A stretch of DNA of 64,000 nt from Atrina japonica (GCA_030159075.1 BROG01000150.1:310001-374000); one strand, 5' to 3'. Numbered from the stretch's first letter, positions 1 through 11,019 are shown. Notes: generated by a model not told the origin, from the letters alone. Made by a program: numbers and translations.

Positions 1-1560
1 ATCGAGTTAAAATGATAAAATAAATGAAAAATAAATAACAATAAAGTAAATAAATGTAAATGAATGAAAATAAACAAAAAGATATGAAAAAGAAATACAT
101 CTTAAATCTCTATTGTAATTAACTGCATTAGACATAATTAATTTTATTTTAGAAAGACGATATTGAACAGACAAACTAGAGATAATGTAGGTATAAATTC
201 TACCCGCTTATAACTTATATTTTGGCTGATTTTATAAAAAAAAAAAGTAAATAAAAATGGGGGCAAATTTCGGCCTAGAGAAAATGAGACATATATATTA
301 ATTTTATCATCAATGTTTGACGTATCAAAGTGTCGGAATGTTTTGGGTAGTGTACAGTCGAGATCTATTTATCGATGTAAATTCTCAAGTTAAAGTTTGA
401 TTTTTTGAGTTTCGTTCATTTGTATTATGAAAATAATGTAAGTTATCATTCGTTTTATTCTTTAAAAATATATTAGGCCTTTTCCGAGATTTCCATTACG
501 TCTCGGTTTGTCATATAAATGTGTGAAAATATGTGAAAAAAAAAGAAAAATGTGACCGGCATTAATCGTATAGACGATTACATACGGTAGAAGGAGTCAG
601 ATTTGAAAAACGGTGTAACAGGAAAAGCTCGCCACTTGTCATCTGTACAAGAAAGAACATTTCTCTCACATATTAAAGTGAAACAAGATTTGAATGTCAT
701 CAATGTAAACTTAATTAAAGAAACCGGAAGTTACCTAGGGCATACTTCTGTTGACGTCACGTGATCCGAGTACTTTTAGTATTCCGACAAAACTGAACGG
801 CATGGAACAGCTAGGAAAAGGCCTATTTAGATGTAATGGGGTATAAGAAAGAGAACTATCCATAACGTTGTAGACGTCTCGTGAACACGCCAACAATGTA
901 TATTTGCACTGGAAACGGGAGACGAATTAGATACAAGTATGAGCAAATTGCTTTTTTCAAATCCCCATATCTTGCTTTTTGATATGTGTTATGCATGTAT
1001 TATGAATGAATTAGATATGTATTATTCAAACCAACAACCTTTAAAATTTGTTGCTAAAACAATGGGGGTAAATTATTCAAATGATATATTTTTTATGTTC
1101 TGAATACATTGATGGCTATTATCATTGTATCATTTTTTTAAATTTCCAGTTGTCAGGTAAATATGGAAATTAAACCCGGGAAATGTAAAATTGAACCCTG
1201 ACATTGCACAGGTAAGTAACGGGACGACCATTTGATTATGAGTGGGCGGGGCTGGCAGATTCTGGCCTTGGAAATAAATAATCCGCCCTTTACTAACAAG
1301 AAAATAAATAATCTGAATTTAACTGGTGCCAAACTTGTGAAAATTGATTAATGTTTAAAATTTTCGGCTGGCATCGCTCGCCATATTTCATTCTTCATTT
1401 TTTTTATTAGAGTCAAATATTTAAAGACATTTATATACATATTGATAACGACAAATTTAGTTGAGCACTTAATACAATGACTGTCTCCATCCATATGTCT
1501 GTGTCTGGACACTAATCAAATATCAGAATTCTGAATAATGGTAGTTTACGTAACACTCTA
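1..1560. other. Intergenic; possible promoter motifs only
   Basis: No open frame with coding character is seen. The stretch at 724-764 groups CCGGAAGT (ETS type, 724-731), TGACGTCA (CRE, 752-759) and an overlapping TCACGTGA (E-box, 757-764). A CRE octamer fused to a palindromic E-box is unusual by chance, but no adjacent first exon is recognisable. From 1270 onward a repeated AAATAAATAATCTG-like motif begins. Confidence 0.5.
752..764. promoter_or_regulatory. Composite CRE/E-box motif
   Basis: TGACGTCACGTGA combines a perfect CRE palindrome with TCACGTGA, sharing three bases. CCGGAAGT lies 20 bp upstream. It may mark a promoter for a gene outside or poorly visible in this window. This is motif-level evidence only. 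Confidence 0.3.
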
Positions 1561-1572
1561 TAAAATTTCACT

Positions 1573-1795
1573 TATTTCGTGGGGCTGGTTTTTATTTACG
1601 GTGGAGAGAACCCGGTTACAATGTACCCGGGAAGAGAACACCGGCATTCCGGAAGTAAACTAGCAAACTTTCTCACAAAAATCAGCCGAGGTTGCAGCGC
1701 CCGGGGCGGGGGGGGGGGGGGGGGGGCGTTGACCAGAAGTGAGAGACATCATGGTTCAAAACGCAATGCTCTAAACAATTATGGTTTCCAAATTA
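1573..1795 (-). mobile_element. tRNA-derived SINE, family B copy, with G-tract
   Basis: Shares the block ACAATGTACCCGGGAAGAGA, then an AAACTTTCTCACAAAAATCA block, with copies at 14058, 35886, 38157 and 50631. The tRNA-like head is at the right end, so the element runs on the minus strand. A G-homopolymer of about 20 interrupts the part nearest the head (1707-1726). It is diverged and incomplete at both ends. Confidence 0.7.
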
Positions 1796-2131
1796 TTGAA
1801 ATGGGATAGCGTGTTTACGTTCCTAAGGGTTCCTTATTACAGTCTTGCCTCACAATAATCCAATATGGAGTGAGGTTTGTATTTTATAACACGTTTAAAT
1901 AGTATATACTGATGTTACCCCCTCAACTACCGCTTTGGAAATTTCTAGGTCTGCCACTGCAATACATTACATTTCTGACCAAATGAAAATAGCGGAAAAA
2001 ATGAAGAAAATAAATAATCTGTCTTTGTTCTGCTTGAAAATAAATATTGGCTGACCTGCAAAGGTATGAAAATAAATAATCTGACTCCAGAACATTTGCC
2101 AGCCCCCCCCCCCGTCCCTCAGATTCAAATG

Positions 2132-2132
<1 letters not shown>

Positions 2133-2193
<61 letters not shown>
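2133..2193. repeat. (CT)n microsatellite
   Basis: About 30 uninterrupted CT units. Confidence 0.98.
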
Positions 2194-2200
<7 letters not shown>

Positions 2201-2683
2201 TTTATACACATCAAATGATTGTTAAACCGATATAAGCGGTCACAATTATTAATGTTGCAAAAGATCTTCTTTTTAAAGTTATTTGTTTTATTAGAAATTA
2301 CGTTTTCCCGTACCTTTAAATATCCAGCTGTATTTCCGTATGCAATGACTTTTTCAGAATATCAAATGTACTTCGTAATTCGGTCAGGGGATCTCGGTCC
2401 TTTACGCGCTCAAAGTCGACCGATTCTTATGTGTTTTATATTTACTTTTAAAATACAGGACGTGATTTTTATTGGAAAGTGCATGTTTTATGTAAAACAT
2501 ATACTTTTCAACGCTGTTTTAAATAACTGAAGAAGATCGGATGAATATATGAATAAAAATATATCAGGTCACTAAAAGAAAATTTTCCGATCTTTATTTT
2601 TACCCTGAATGCTGACATTGACAAAATCAAAACAATATAACTGGGAAAAGTTTGCGTACCTCATGTTTTACAATCATGCCGCC

Positions 2684-2855
2684 ATGTCCGGTGAAGTTGG
2701 GCAGTTCATGATCATATGTGTCAAGAATAATGTAGCCGAGAATGCGATGGGACCAGTTAAAAATGGGTCGAGATCACCCGATATACGCGGCACGTGGACA
2801 ATTTCAGAAACGAATGTATTGGAACGACGAAAAAGACCAACTTTGCCTGATTTAG
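2684..2855 (+). CDS. Candidate first coding exon, unknown product
   Basis: The sequence GCCGCCATGTCC gives a textbook Kozak start at 2684. The frame stays open for 57 codons and is CpG-richer than its surroundings. It then meets a possible donor (TTAG/GTATGA) at 2856; without splicing it stops a few codons later. The predicted piece begins MSGEVGQFMIICVKNN and ends ERRKRPTLPDL, a basic and polar tail. I do not recognise the protein and find no downstream exon that clearly joins it. The antisense frame over the same bases is also open, which weakens the case. Confidence 0.28.
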
Positions 2856-2859
2856 GTAT

Positions 2860-3856
2860 GAAATGATGATATACGAAAATAAACGCAAAGGGTAGTAAGA
2901 ATAGAATGTATATTAACTGCAAATAGCACCTGTTTAGCACTCGGTAATCTTCGTAAAAAATTTGCAATACTCATAGTAATGGCGGACAATAACTGATATT
3001 TCAGGTTACGTTTGTCAAGATTGTTGCAATTTTGCACATGCATTTGTTATTCTAACCATCAGATGGTCTCTTTGGAATATATATGAGATAAAATATTACA
3101 TAAAATGGGCATATAAATTTTTCATCTACGACAGCTCATATCACTTTAAAATATATGTATTTAATAATATTTTTTAGATTAAATGTCTCACCCTTTCAAT
3201 CCGTTTAAATATTATACTAGCCTTTACTCAATTTTATTGGTGGAATCTATAGAAATAATTATAAAAGGTCCTACAGATGGTAAAGGGCTAATATTGATAA
3301 TTTACTCGTTTAGAATTCAACCCACACTCCGTTAATCAAATCAATTTCAAAGGAAACTTGCACAGGAAATTTACATTGCATAAAACGATGAAGACATGTC
3401 ACCTGAAGGGTCAAGAGAGGTCAGGTACCGTATTCAATGTACTCTTTATGATATCTCATTCTTAACCTTCCCGCTGGTGACGCAATGTGCCATAGTTCTT
3501 CAAATTTATGAATGAAGTTCAAATTTAAGAATGGAGATGCAACAGGAGTAACCTGTAAGGTCCAAAAAGGGGATATTCATAAAAATAATTAACCATGAGG
3601 CAAATACTTCCAGTTCGGAGGATCAGTTGATTTCCGTTGTCGTGTTTTCAGCAGAAATAAAAAAACTGCACAAACACTTTCATTTATTTCTATTAATTTG
3701 TAATATGTTGTGATTTAAATCCTAATAGCAAAGATCTGTGGTTTTCACCAGTAAAAAGGTCAAGAGTACCTTACATTTCCACTTGTATATCTGAGGTGGA
3801 TTTGGTCTCCGGAAAAATTCGATTCACATAAATATTTTCCATCTGTCCATTATATC
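2860..3856. other. Intergenic, nothing recognised
   Basis: AT-rich sequence without coding signal, repeat family member or RNA gene that I can identify. Confidence 0.5.
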
Positions 3857-3958
<102 letters not shown>

Positions 3959-4608
3959 GTATATATTGCATACTCACGTCAACTTTTTTTATTTATTTGT
4001 TTTTGTCTTGTTCTGTTCTTTGTGTTTTTCATTTTGGAAGACTGTTTATTTATTTTTTTATCTGTATTTCAGCTTAAAGTATTAACTAATTTAGATTTAC
4101 AGAACATTTTGAACATGTAAAAATTCAAATTATGTACCTATATTATATTGTTCTGAGTGTGTAATATGTAAATATCTTTACATTTGTGAAATAAATAGTG
4201 TGTGTTCCATAGACGTACATTTTCCCTTTATATAGATTTCTAATTTATAATGCATTGTGTATAATTTCTATAAATAACACCGTACACCCACACGGATCCC
4301 CATTTCTACCTGTGAAAATCCCCCGGAAGTTTTCCAACAGGTGAGAATAGTCACTTGCCTATCAAATACCGGAAACTGATTAGGTTTGTAACTCATTCAC
4401 AAGCTTAAGTACCTCTCTACCTCTCTCTCTGCGCTGAAATAACACAATAAACATTGTGTATATTATCTTTAGATTCAGTGAATGCAAGTGCGACAAATGG
4501 CTGTACTCTTCATGTCAATGGAACAATGAATTCATTTGTTTGGATTTATTTCTGATAAGAAAATTTATTGTTTTATGACTTTATACAATAAAATGACGGC
4601 ATTGATTG

Positions 4609-4611
<3 letters not shown>

Positions 4612-4662
<51 letters not shown>
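4612..4662. repeat. (AT)n microsatellite
   Basis: About 25 AT units. Confidence 0.97.
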
Positions 4663-4666
<4 letters not shown>

Positions 4667-4869
4667 AAATTTATTGAATTTATTTATTATAAGCAGTAGT
4701 AGAAATTTCGATGAATCCCTCTATAAAATTATTGAAGGTTCCAAAAAGTTAAAATTTTGAATATTAATGAAATGTTCGGTAACATAGAGATAAGTACTGT
4801 TCTACTTAGTACTGCTACTACAACCTACTTCTACAACATTTCCGAAAACAGAACTATATTTTCGATTCC

Positions 4870-4985
4870 ATTCGGGCCTTCGGACTAAGGAACCTTCGGA
4901 CTATCGAACGTTCGAACTATCGGACAATCCAGCGGGCCTTCGGTTTTTAGGACCTTCGAACTATCAGACCTCGGAATACTGGGTG
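4870..4985. repeat. Degenerate TTCGGACTA-type minisatellite
   Basis: Repeats the phrase (G)CCTTCGGACTA/CCTTCGAACTAT with 15-30 bp spacing. The same core TCGGACTA or TAGTCCGA recurs at 6555-6625, 40005-40090, 41205-41265 and 41284-41770. Confidence 0.65.
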
Positions 4986-4989
4986 GTTA

Positions 4990-6540
4990 CCTTCTGATCT
5001 ATGTCGTTCCTTGTAAGGTGTATGAGGAACGAAGTAGATCAGAAAACCTTGACTTGGGAAGACAATTGTCCTATTACAATTGATATCACTTCCAATTTTA
5101 CTACTGCGGCTGTTTCATTATCGTGCAATTTTGATAGAATTTAGTAATAATAATATTGTATTGTATGCACCAGGGTAAATGCTATTATATAAATCATCTG
5201 TTTACATGGGGAAATTTGCATTCCCATTAAAATTTCACAGTGGAAATTCCAAACATGAGTCATTTGCCAAAAGGAGTGAAAAAAGAATTTTCCATGAAAG
5301 CGGGGGAGTTGAATGGAATCTCAGGGGCGTGAAGCCCACACCTGCACCTTGAAGACAAATATATCTACGGACAAAATAGGAATTTTCCTTATTATAAAAT
5401 AAGGTCTGAATTATTTTGCATAAAATTATAAAAAAAAAATAAAATACATAATTAGATAGATAGTAGTTTTAATTATTCCTCAATATGTTTATATATAGTA
5501 TCATATATCAATTTTTATATTTTGATCTTTCTAGTTTTCTGTTATACAGAGAAAAAGAATAACATATGGAGAATATTTGACAAATTGAATTCTGGTTCAC
5601 CACTGATGGAGTTGACTGCATATTTAAATATGATTGAAAATAATGCTTATATAAAACATGGAACCTGTTTCTCAAACACCCATTTCATTCTACACCCATA
5701 TTTCATTCAGCAAATTAGGTGAACACAAAATGACCAATATGATACAATAAAAGCCAAACTTACAAAATACCTACACACAATAATCAGTGAAAGTTTAATA
5801 TATATAGTAATTAAAACCTCTTTATCATGCCCCTCATTTGCCATTTGCCACCTCTCTTTATGTTACAAGTTTTGAAAGTCCACTGGTTTCCTTCAACCTA
5901 TTGCTGGACCCCTTTATAATGCTAAATTTGGGTTGAACAAATGGTGGCAGTATTATAAGGTTTTCTGTATATATTTACCTTGTATATACAATTATTTAAT
6001 CGGTATAGAGGTACCAATTATTAAAATGGTACTCGTAAACAAAACTGGAACGAAACAATTGAATAATAATTTTATTTTTCATCAATTGACCTAATTCATA
6101 TATTTTCCAAAACCGTGCAAAATGAAAAGGTGTCACACTTTCTTTCATCGTGAGAAAAATTCAAAGCAGAATTCTTTTATGAATGATTCAAGTCAGATTA
6201 ACGTCACCTTCGAACAGCTGTTCGGGTTTGTCAATGAAATTTGTACTTTGCGCCAAAATTCTTACCTTTGTATTGTACGTCGTCTCCTTGAACAATCTGA
6301 CCTACATTTTTTCTACAATTAATGAAAAATGTGTGCCCATACGGCAGGCGGGCAATTACCAATATTCAGAAATGTGATTTTATCTGTACTGTGTTATTAT
6401 AGAATTCCTTGTATATTATGTACTTCGTGTGATTATTGTCTAGTAAGCTGTTATTGTGGGTACAGAGTAGTACCGGTAACTGATATGCTTATACATGTAC
6501 AATGTACTTGTAAAATGCCAAATATAGGTCAGAAATGATA
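4990..6540. other. Intergenic, nothing recognised
   Basis: AT-rich. Open frames of 60-70 codons at 5522-5722 and 6122-6538 have no family resemblance and the composition of the background, so they are not called as genes. Confidence 0.5.
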
Positions 6541-6884
6541 CGTTCGCACGGAGACCACCGACTAGTCCGAAAGTTAACCAGTAGTCTGAAGGATCACCCC
6601 GTCCGAACGTCCACCTGTCCGACAGAGATAGACTAAAAACCTACATTAGATCATGAGAAGACGGGTTTCGAAATGGGAGTGTGTGGTAGCTACAATTTAT
6701 CCATAATAAAATCACCGATACTTTATTAAAATGCAATATAAGATATTTATATAAACTATGTATCATGACAGAAAATCACATACAAGTATTTCTAATTTGG
6801 AAATCGGTTTAATTTCAATTTTAATTTACAGTCAGAAAAATCTACAACATAAATTTAGTTCCAGATTCGTCCATCACTATACCT

Positions 6885-6968
6885 GTGTCGTTTATTCATT
6901 TCCAATTTTACCTATGTAGTCGTGTACTCATTTGCAATTTACCAAAATTGGAAATGAATAAACGACAC
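6885..6968. mobile_element. Short hairpin element, copy 1
   Basis: Perfect 25 bp inverted arms at 6885-6909 and 6944-6968 (starting GTGTCGTTTATTCATTTCC), with a 34 bp loop. Sequence and termini match the 64 bp copy at 7669-7732 and, more weakly, 46208-46280. This fits a very small non-autonomous DNA element. Confidence 0.7.
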
Positions 6969-7272
6969 CTGTATACATGTACAAAATGTATATAATTTAT
7001 TCCATTTATCTATACGCATGTCACGTAAATTTTGAATTTACTGGGTGCTGAATTTACATCACGACACGTAATTAGAGAACATAATTTCTATTTCATAAAG
7101 TATTCATATAAAAAATACATGTATTTACTTCAAGGACAGTTTAAATCTACAGTACTGCACGTGCTGCCTAGAAACGTATATCAGTCGTCAAAATATTACA
7201 CCCACGTGAACTCTAATTAGTTTGTCATATTTATCAACCGTTGCCCCATAATTTATATATGACAAAGCTGAT

Positions 7273-7653
7273 TAAAAGGGTATTTAGCTGTTATTACCAA
7301 AACAAATTACATGTATTTCGATATTTTCTACTTTTACTACTTGTACTTGATGTACAATAACAAATAAGAGCTATACACAGGCATACAATTTTTTTTATAT
7401 ATTCCTGTTAATATATTTTGTGAAAATAAGGTCAGGTTTAATGTGGTATTCATATACAATTAGTAAGGTTGTGTTAATCAAGTGCCAAACCTGGGTTTTT
7501 CAAGTAATTTGTATACGATATATAGGAATTTAAGATTTTTTATGCCCGTGTATATCTCTTTTTTGTTATTGTATATCAATCTAATTAGTAAATAAAAGAA
7601 GGAAAAAATAAAAAAACCAACAAAAAAAACAACACAGTTAATGCCCCTTTAAA
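7273..7653 (+). mobile_element. MITE-like element (AAAGGGG...TAGCTGTG termini), copy 1
   Basis: Left end is TAAAAGGGTATTTAGCTG and right end is ACAGTTAATGCCCCTTTAAA, imperfect terminal inverted repeats. About 100 bp inside each end are a second inverted pair (GCCTGTGTATA...TTGTTATTGTA). Other copies lie at 16798, 20201, 29815, 48685 and 53905. No coding capacity. Confidence 0.82.
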
Positions 7654-7668
7654 TGTCATACTTCAATA

Positions 7669-7732
7669 GTGTCGTTTATTCATTTCTAATTTTGATAAAT
7701 TGAAAATGAGTTCACGACTACATAAACGACAC
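7669..7732. mobile_element. Short hairpin element, copy 2
   Basis: A 64 bp element with perfect terminal inverted repeats GTGTCGTTTAT/ATAAACGACAC. It matches the 6885-6968 copy along its length. Confidence 0.7.
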
Positions 7733-7909
7733 TAGTTTCAAATGCATACTCCATGAAATGAAATAGGTATATTTAAATTTATTGATGGCATTTCAAAATA
7801 TACTTGCCCAATCTTAAGGGAAAATGTAACCTTATTACCATTTCGGAACTCCAAAGTTTTCAAAAGACTCTTCTTTTTATTTTTTTTTACTTTTGGCGCA
7901 CTTTTACAG

Positions 7910-8049
7910 ATTGAACAACTGTCCTCCTGGTGACGAAACACAAGAAGACGAACATATTGCATTTAAACGGATCGTTTTATCTATCCCCCTCTCTTCTGAC
8001 TGTGTGTCTGAAGATCTAAATTTCAAATCTATAGAATATTTGTTTCAAG
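7910..8049 (+). CDS. Candidate internal exon, unknown product
   Basis: A long pyrimidine tract and TTTTACAG end at 7909. The frame is then open for about 46 codons to a donor TTCAAG/GTGAAC at 8050. The peptide (starting LNNCPPGDETQEDEH, ending SIEYLFQ) is mixed in composition and lacks low complexity. The frame continues open to 8216 without splicing. I recognise no family and no partner exons, so this may be chance. Confidence 0.25.
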
Positions 8050-8624
8050 GTGAACAAATTGAACCATTGAACCGGCGAAGTAACGACACGAACAAACATA
8101 CACGTGTGAAATGTAATCATGAACCATTATTACAAAAGCCATCATTTTGTTTTTACTTTCTACAAGTCGGGATCGGTAACGTTATGTCTCTTGACACGAC
8201 ATTATTCCGCGATTGAGAGGCGAATTGGCAAATAGCGTTGTATAAATGTTCGATCCTCGAATTACATGTACGATATCCATAGGACATTCACATACTTGAC
8301 CATCGTGACCGAGAAATGACTTTCCGTGCCATTAACTGATGAAGCTCCTTCGTGGAATTTTTGAAATCTTTATTTTTGATTTTTTTTTTCAATCAATAAA
8401 ATATTTGTTTCTATTTACTGAAAAAAAATCATTAATTACATTCTTCTTAAAGGTGCGCATACCCAGATAAAGACGCAGTGGCGTCAAAAGACGTTATGAT
8501 GGCGTCTGAGATGCTTTGCCTGGACCGTAGGCTATCAGAAACCAATGCTTGTACAATTAAGCGAACATTATAGACATATTGCATTGGTATTTGTCGAAAG
8601 AACGGTCACATCCCAAGTTTTATT
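8050..8624. other. Intergenic, nothing recognised
   Basis: Continuation of the open frame to 8216, then AT-rich non-coding sequence up to the foldback element. Confidence 0.45.
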
Positions 8625-9078
8625 GGGCGCCGTTTTACTTTTTAATGCCAGTTAGTGATATCACTCTTTCGAATAGGTGATATCACTTATTCAACAGGTG
8701 ATATCACCTATTCGAATGGGTAATATCACCCATTGGAATACCGAATAAGTGATATCACCTATTCGAATAAGTGATATCTCCTATTTGAAAGAGTGATATC
8801 ACCTATTCGAAAGAGTGTTATCACTTATACGAATAAGTGATATCACTTATACGAAGAAGTGATATCACTTATAAAAACGAATAAGTGATATCACCTATTT
8901 GTATAAGTGATATCACTCTTTCAAATAGGTGATGTCACTCTTTCAAATAGGAGATATCACTTTATACGTTTTAATAGGTGATATCACCTATTCGAATAAG
9001 TGATATCACCTATTCGAATAGGTGATATCACTTTACAAAACGAATATTCGAATATTCAAATTTAGAAACAGTGAAACC

Positions 9079-9270
9079 TTATGCTCCCCATTTCTTCCAT
9101 AAATGAATATCACTAGGCCTATATCTATGGAAGAACAAAGCGCAAAGGACAATATTACGGTATCGTGATAAAGAATCGGAATCATCTCCCGTGTCTGTTG
9201 TAGGATTTGGACGGAGTTCAGCATTCAAAGCAGACAGAGCCGCCGAAACCATACCGCCGACTCCTGCCAT
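9079..9270 (-). pseudogene. Possible captured coding fragment between foldback arms
   Basis: The minus-strand frame starts CAAAATGGCAGGAG, a good Kozak context. It encodes 63 aa beginning MAGVGGMVSAALSALNAELR, with PNPTTDTGDDSDSLSRY in the middle, then TAA. It is richer in GC and CpG than the flanking palindromes and is the only non-repetitive sequence in the element. I recognise no family. It could be a host exon fragment captured by the element, a remnant of the element's own gene, or chance. Confidence 0.3.
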
Positions 9271-9456
9271 TTTGAACTAAGGTCCGCTTTCCGCAGAAAA
9301 ATTGTTTTAAAAGTGGTTGAACTTAAAACACCCTATAAAATTCTTTGGACCAAATGTAAGGAAACAAAAACACAAATAATTTATAATGCCCAAGATGACA
9401 CACTTCATATTTTTGTTAGACCCGTGAATATATTTTATTTTTATGTAGGGAACATT

Positions 9457-9830
9457 CGAATAGGTGATAACACTTTTATAAATTCTTAAGTGATATCACT
9501 TATACGAATGAGTGATATCACCTATTCGAATGAGTGATATCACCTATTCGAATGAAAGATATCACATATTCAAATGAATGAGTGATATCACCTACTCGAA
9601 TAAGTGATATCACCTATTCGAATAGGTGATATCACTTTACAAAACGAATAGGTGATATCACCTAGTCGATTAAGTGATATCACTTATTCGAGTAGGTGAT
9701 ATCACTCATTCATTTGAATAGGTGATATCTTTCATTCGAATAGGTGATATCACTCATTCGAATAGGTGATATCACTCATTCGTATAAGTGATATCAGTTA
9801 AGAATTTATAAAGTTGTTATCACCTATTCG
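9457..9830. repeat. Nested long inverted repeat inside the right arm
   Basis: Bases 9457-9643 read in mirror order as the reverse complement of 9644-9830. This includes irregular landmarks such as the AAGATATCA variant, the ATTCAAATGAATGA segment and the CTTTTATAAATTCTTAA segment. Each irregularity is matched on the other side, so this is a true duplication-inversion and not just palindromic monomers. Confidence 0.75.
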
Positions 9831-9949
9831 CATAAGTGATATCACCTATTCGAATGAGTGATATCACCTATTCGAATAAGTGATATCACCTATTCGAAAG
9901 AGTGATATCACTAACTGGTATTAAAAAGTAAAACGGCGCCCATAAAGTT

Positions 9950-10945
9950 TCAGGTATAACCTGATACCGGGAGTCGAACCCGAGACCTACATGCGAGTAA
10001 ATCCAACATAAGCTGTTAACCTTTTCACCCCTGCGTATAGGAGTGGTAATGTAATATCTTTTGTTCAAGACCAATCTGTTGCGGTGTTAAGGGTTAAAAG
10101 GATTAAAAATCTTATGTACAGTTTATGTCAGTAACGGCTTAATCTTGTGGTACATGTATTTATCTCATAAATTATTCCATCTAAATTTTATATGTCTAGA
10201 TAAGACACGTGGGTAATAAATGACATTATAAACAGACAGGGTCTATAGATACTCTACATTGTATGTATGTAATATCATGTATATATATATATATGAACAC
10301 GTCATACTTAAAAATAGGCGAATCCTACGTTTGATCTATATTTATACACTCGTATGTAATATGTTAACTCTAACGACTTCTACGTATACAAGCTACTAGT
10401 CATATCATTTGAATCACTGAGTAAATGTTAGCTACTACAATGCAGACTAAACTCGGATATGAGCGATTTTAAATCTAGAACAATGTCGTTTTTGCGTACC
10501 AAAGACATGTAGATATACATATGTTAATTATGTATGCATTTATTTTATTTTACACGATTTCCAAAAATGAACCTTGTAATACTGTAAACCCCAAATCCCA
10601 CTGCTCGGTGTTTATATCTCTGTCGCCAATATCAGTTGAGTAATAATAATGACGAACCACGCGAAAGATCGTCGATATAGGTTCGAATCCATTTACTGCT
10701 GACAATCTTATCATGAGGAATGCGAAACTTCCACGTCATGGTATAGTTTGTCTTCTTCACGGATCTCCTTTGATAAACACAGTGAATACGGTGAACATGT
10801 ATTCAACACCAATTTAAGTCCGATATATTTTTATTATATATGATATGTATACATGTATAGCTAAATACGTATTTCACAGTGGAATTTACAAATGATTTTA
10901 TCGAGTATAAAGTACTCTTGATTTTGTACCAACTTCAAAAACACA
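9950..10945. other. Intergenic with a tRNA-like fragment
   Basis: At 9960-10030 the minus strand reads GGTTCGACTCC after a tRNA-like stretch, so a decayed tRNA-derived fragment is likely. The remainder, including a short (AT)n near 10279, holds no gene I can see. Confidence 0.4.
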
Positions 10946-10947
10946 TA

Positions 10948-11019
10948 GGGGATATAGCTCAGTAGTAGAGCATTCGACTGCAGATCGAGAGGTCCCCGGT
11001 TCGAACCCGGGTGTCCCCT
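10948..11019 (+). tRNA. tRNA-Cys (GCA)
   Basis: A 72 nt cloverleaf. The acceptor GGGGATA pairs with TGTCCCC, with one T-G pair. The D-arm is GCTC...GAGC. The anticodon stem TTCGA/TCGAG flanks the loop CTGCAGA, giving anticodon GCA. The T-arm is CCCGG-TTCGAAC-CCGGG. The discriminator is T, as expected for tRNA-Cys. The B-box GGTTCGAAC is intact and a T-run follows directly as Pol III terminator. There is no intron, and no SINE body follows, so this looks like a genuine gene and not a SINE head. Confidence 0.93.

Larger units (their letters stand above)
8625..9941. mobile_element. Foldback element made of GTGATATCAC palindromes
   Basis: The outer ends are inverted copies: GGGCGCCGTTTTACTTTTTA at 8625 matches the reverse complement at 9922-9941, and the match runs about 75 bp inward with few changes. 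Both arms (8662-9045 and 9457-9911) consist of the 10 bp palindrome GTGATATCAC, about 27 exact and about 10 near-exact copies. They are separated by CTATTCGAATA-type linkers that are themselves palindromic. Between the arms lies about 410 bp of unique sequence. No transposase is present, so it would be non-autonomous. No clear target-site duplication is visible. Confidence 0.82.

Noticed and set aside
8662..9911. Possible bacterial-style operator array of GTGATATCAC
   Set aside because: Eukaryotic context with introns and SINEs nearby; the inverted-repeat architecture fits a foldback element better.
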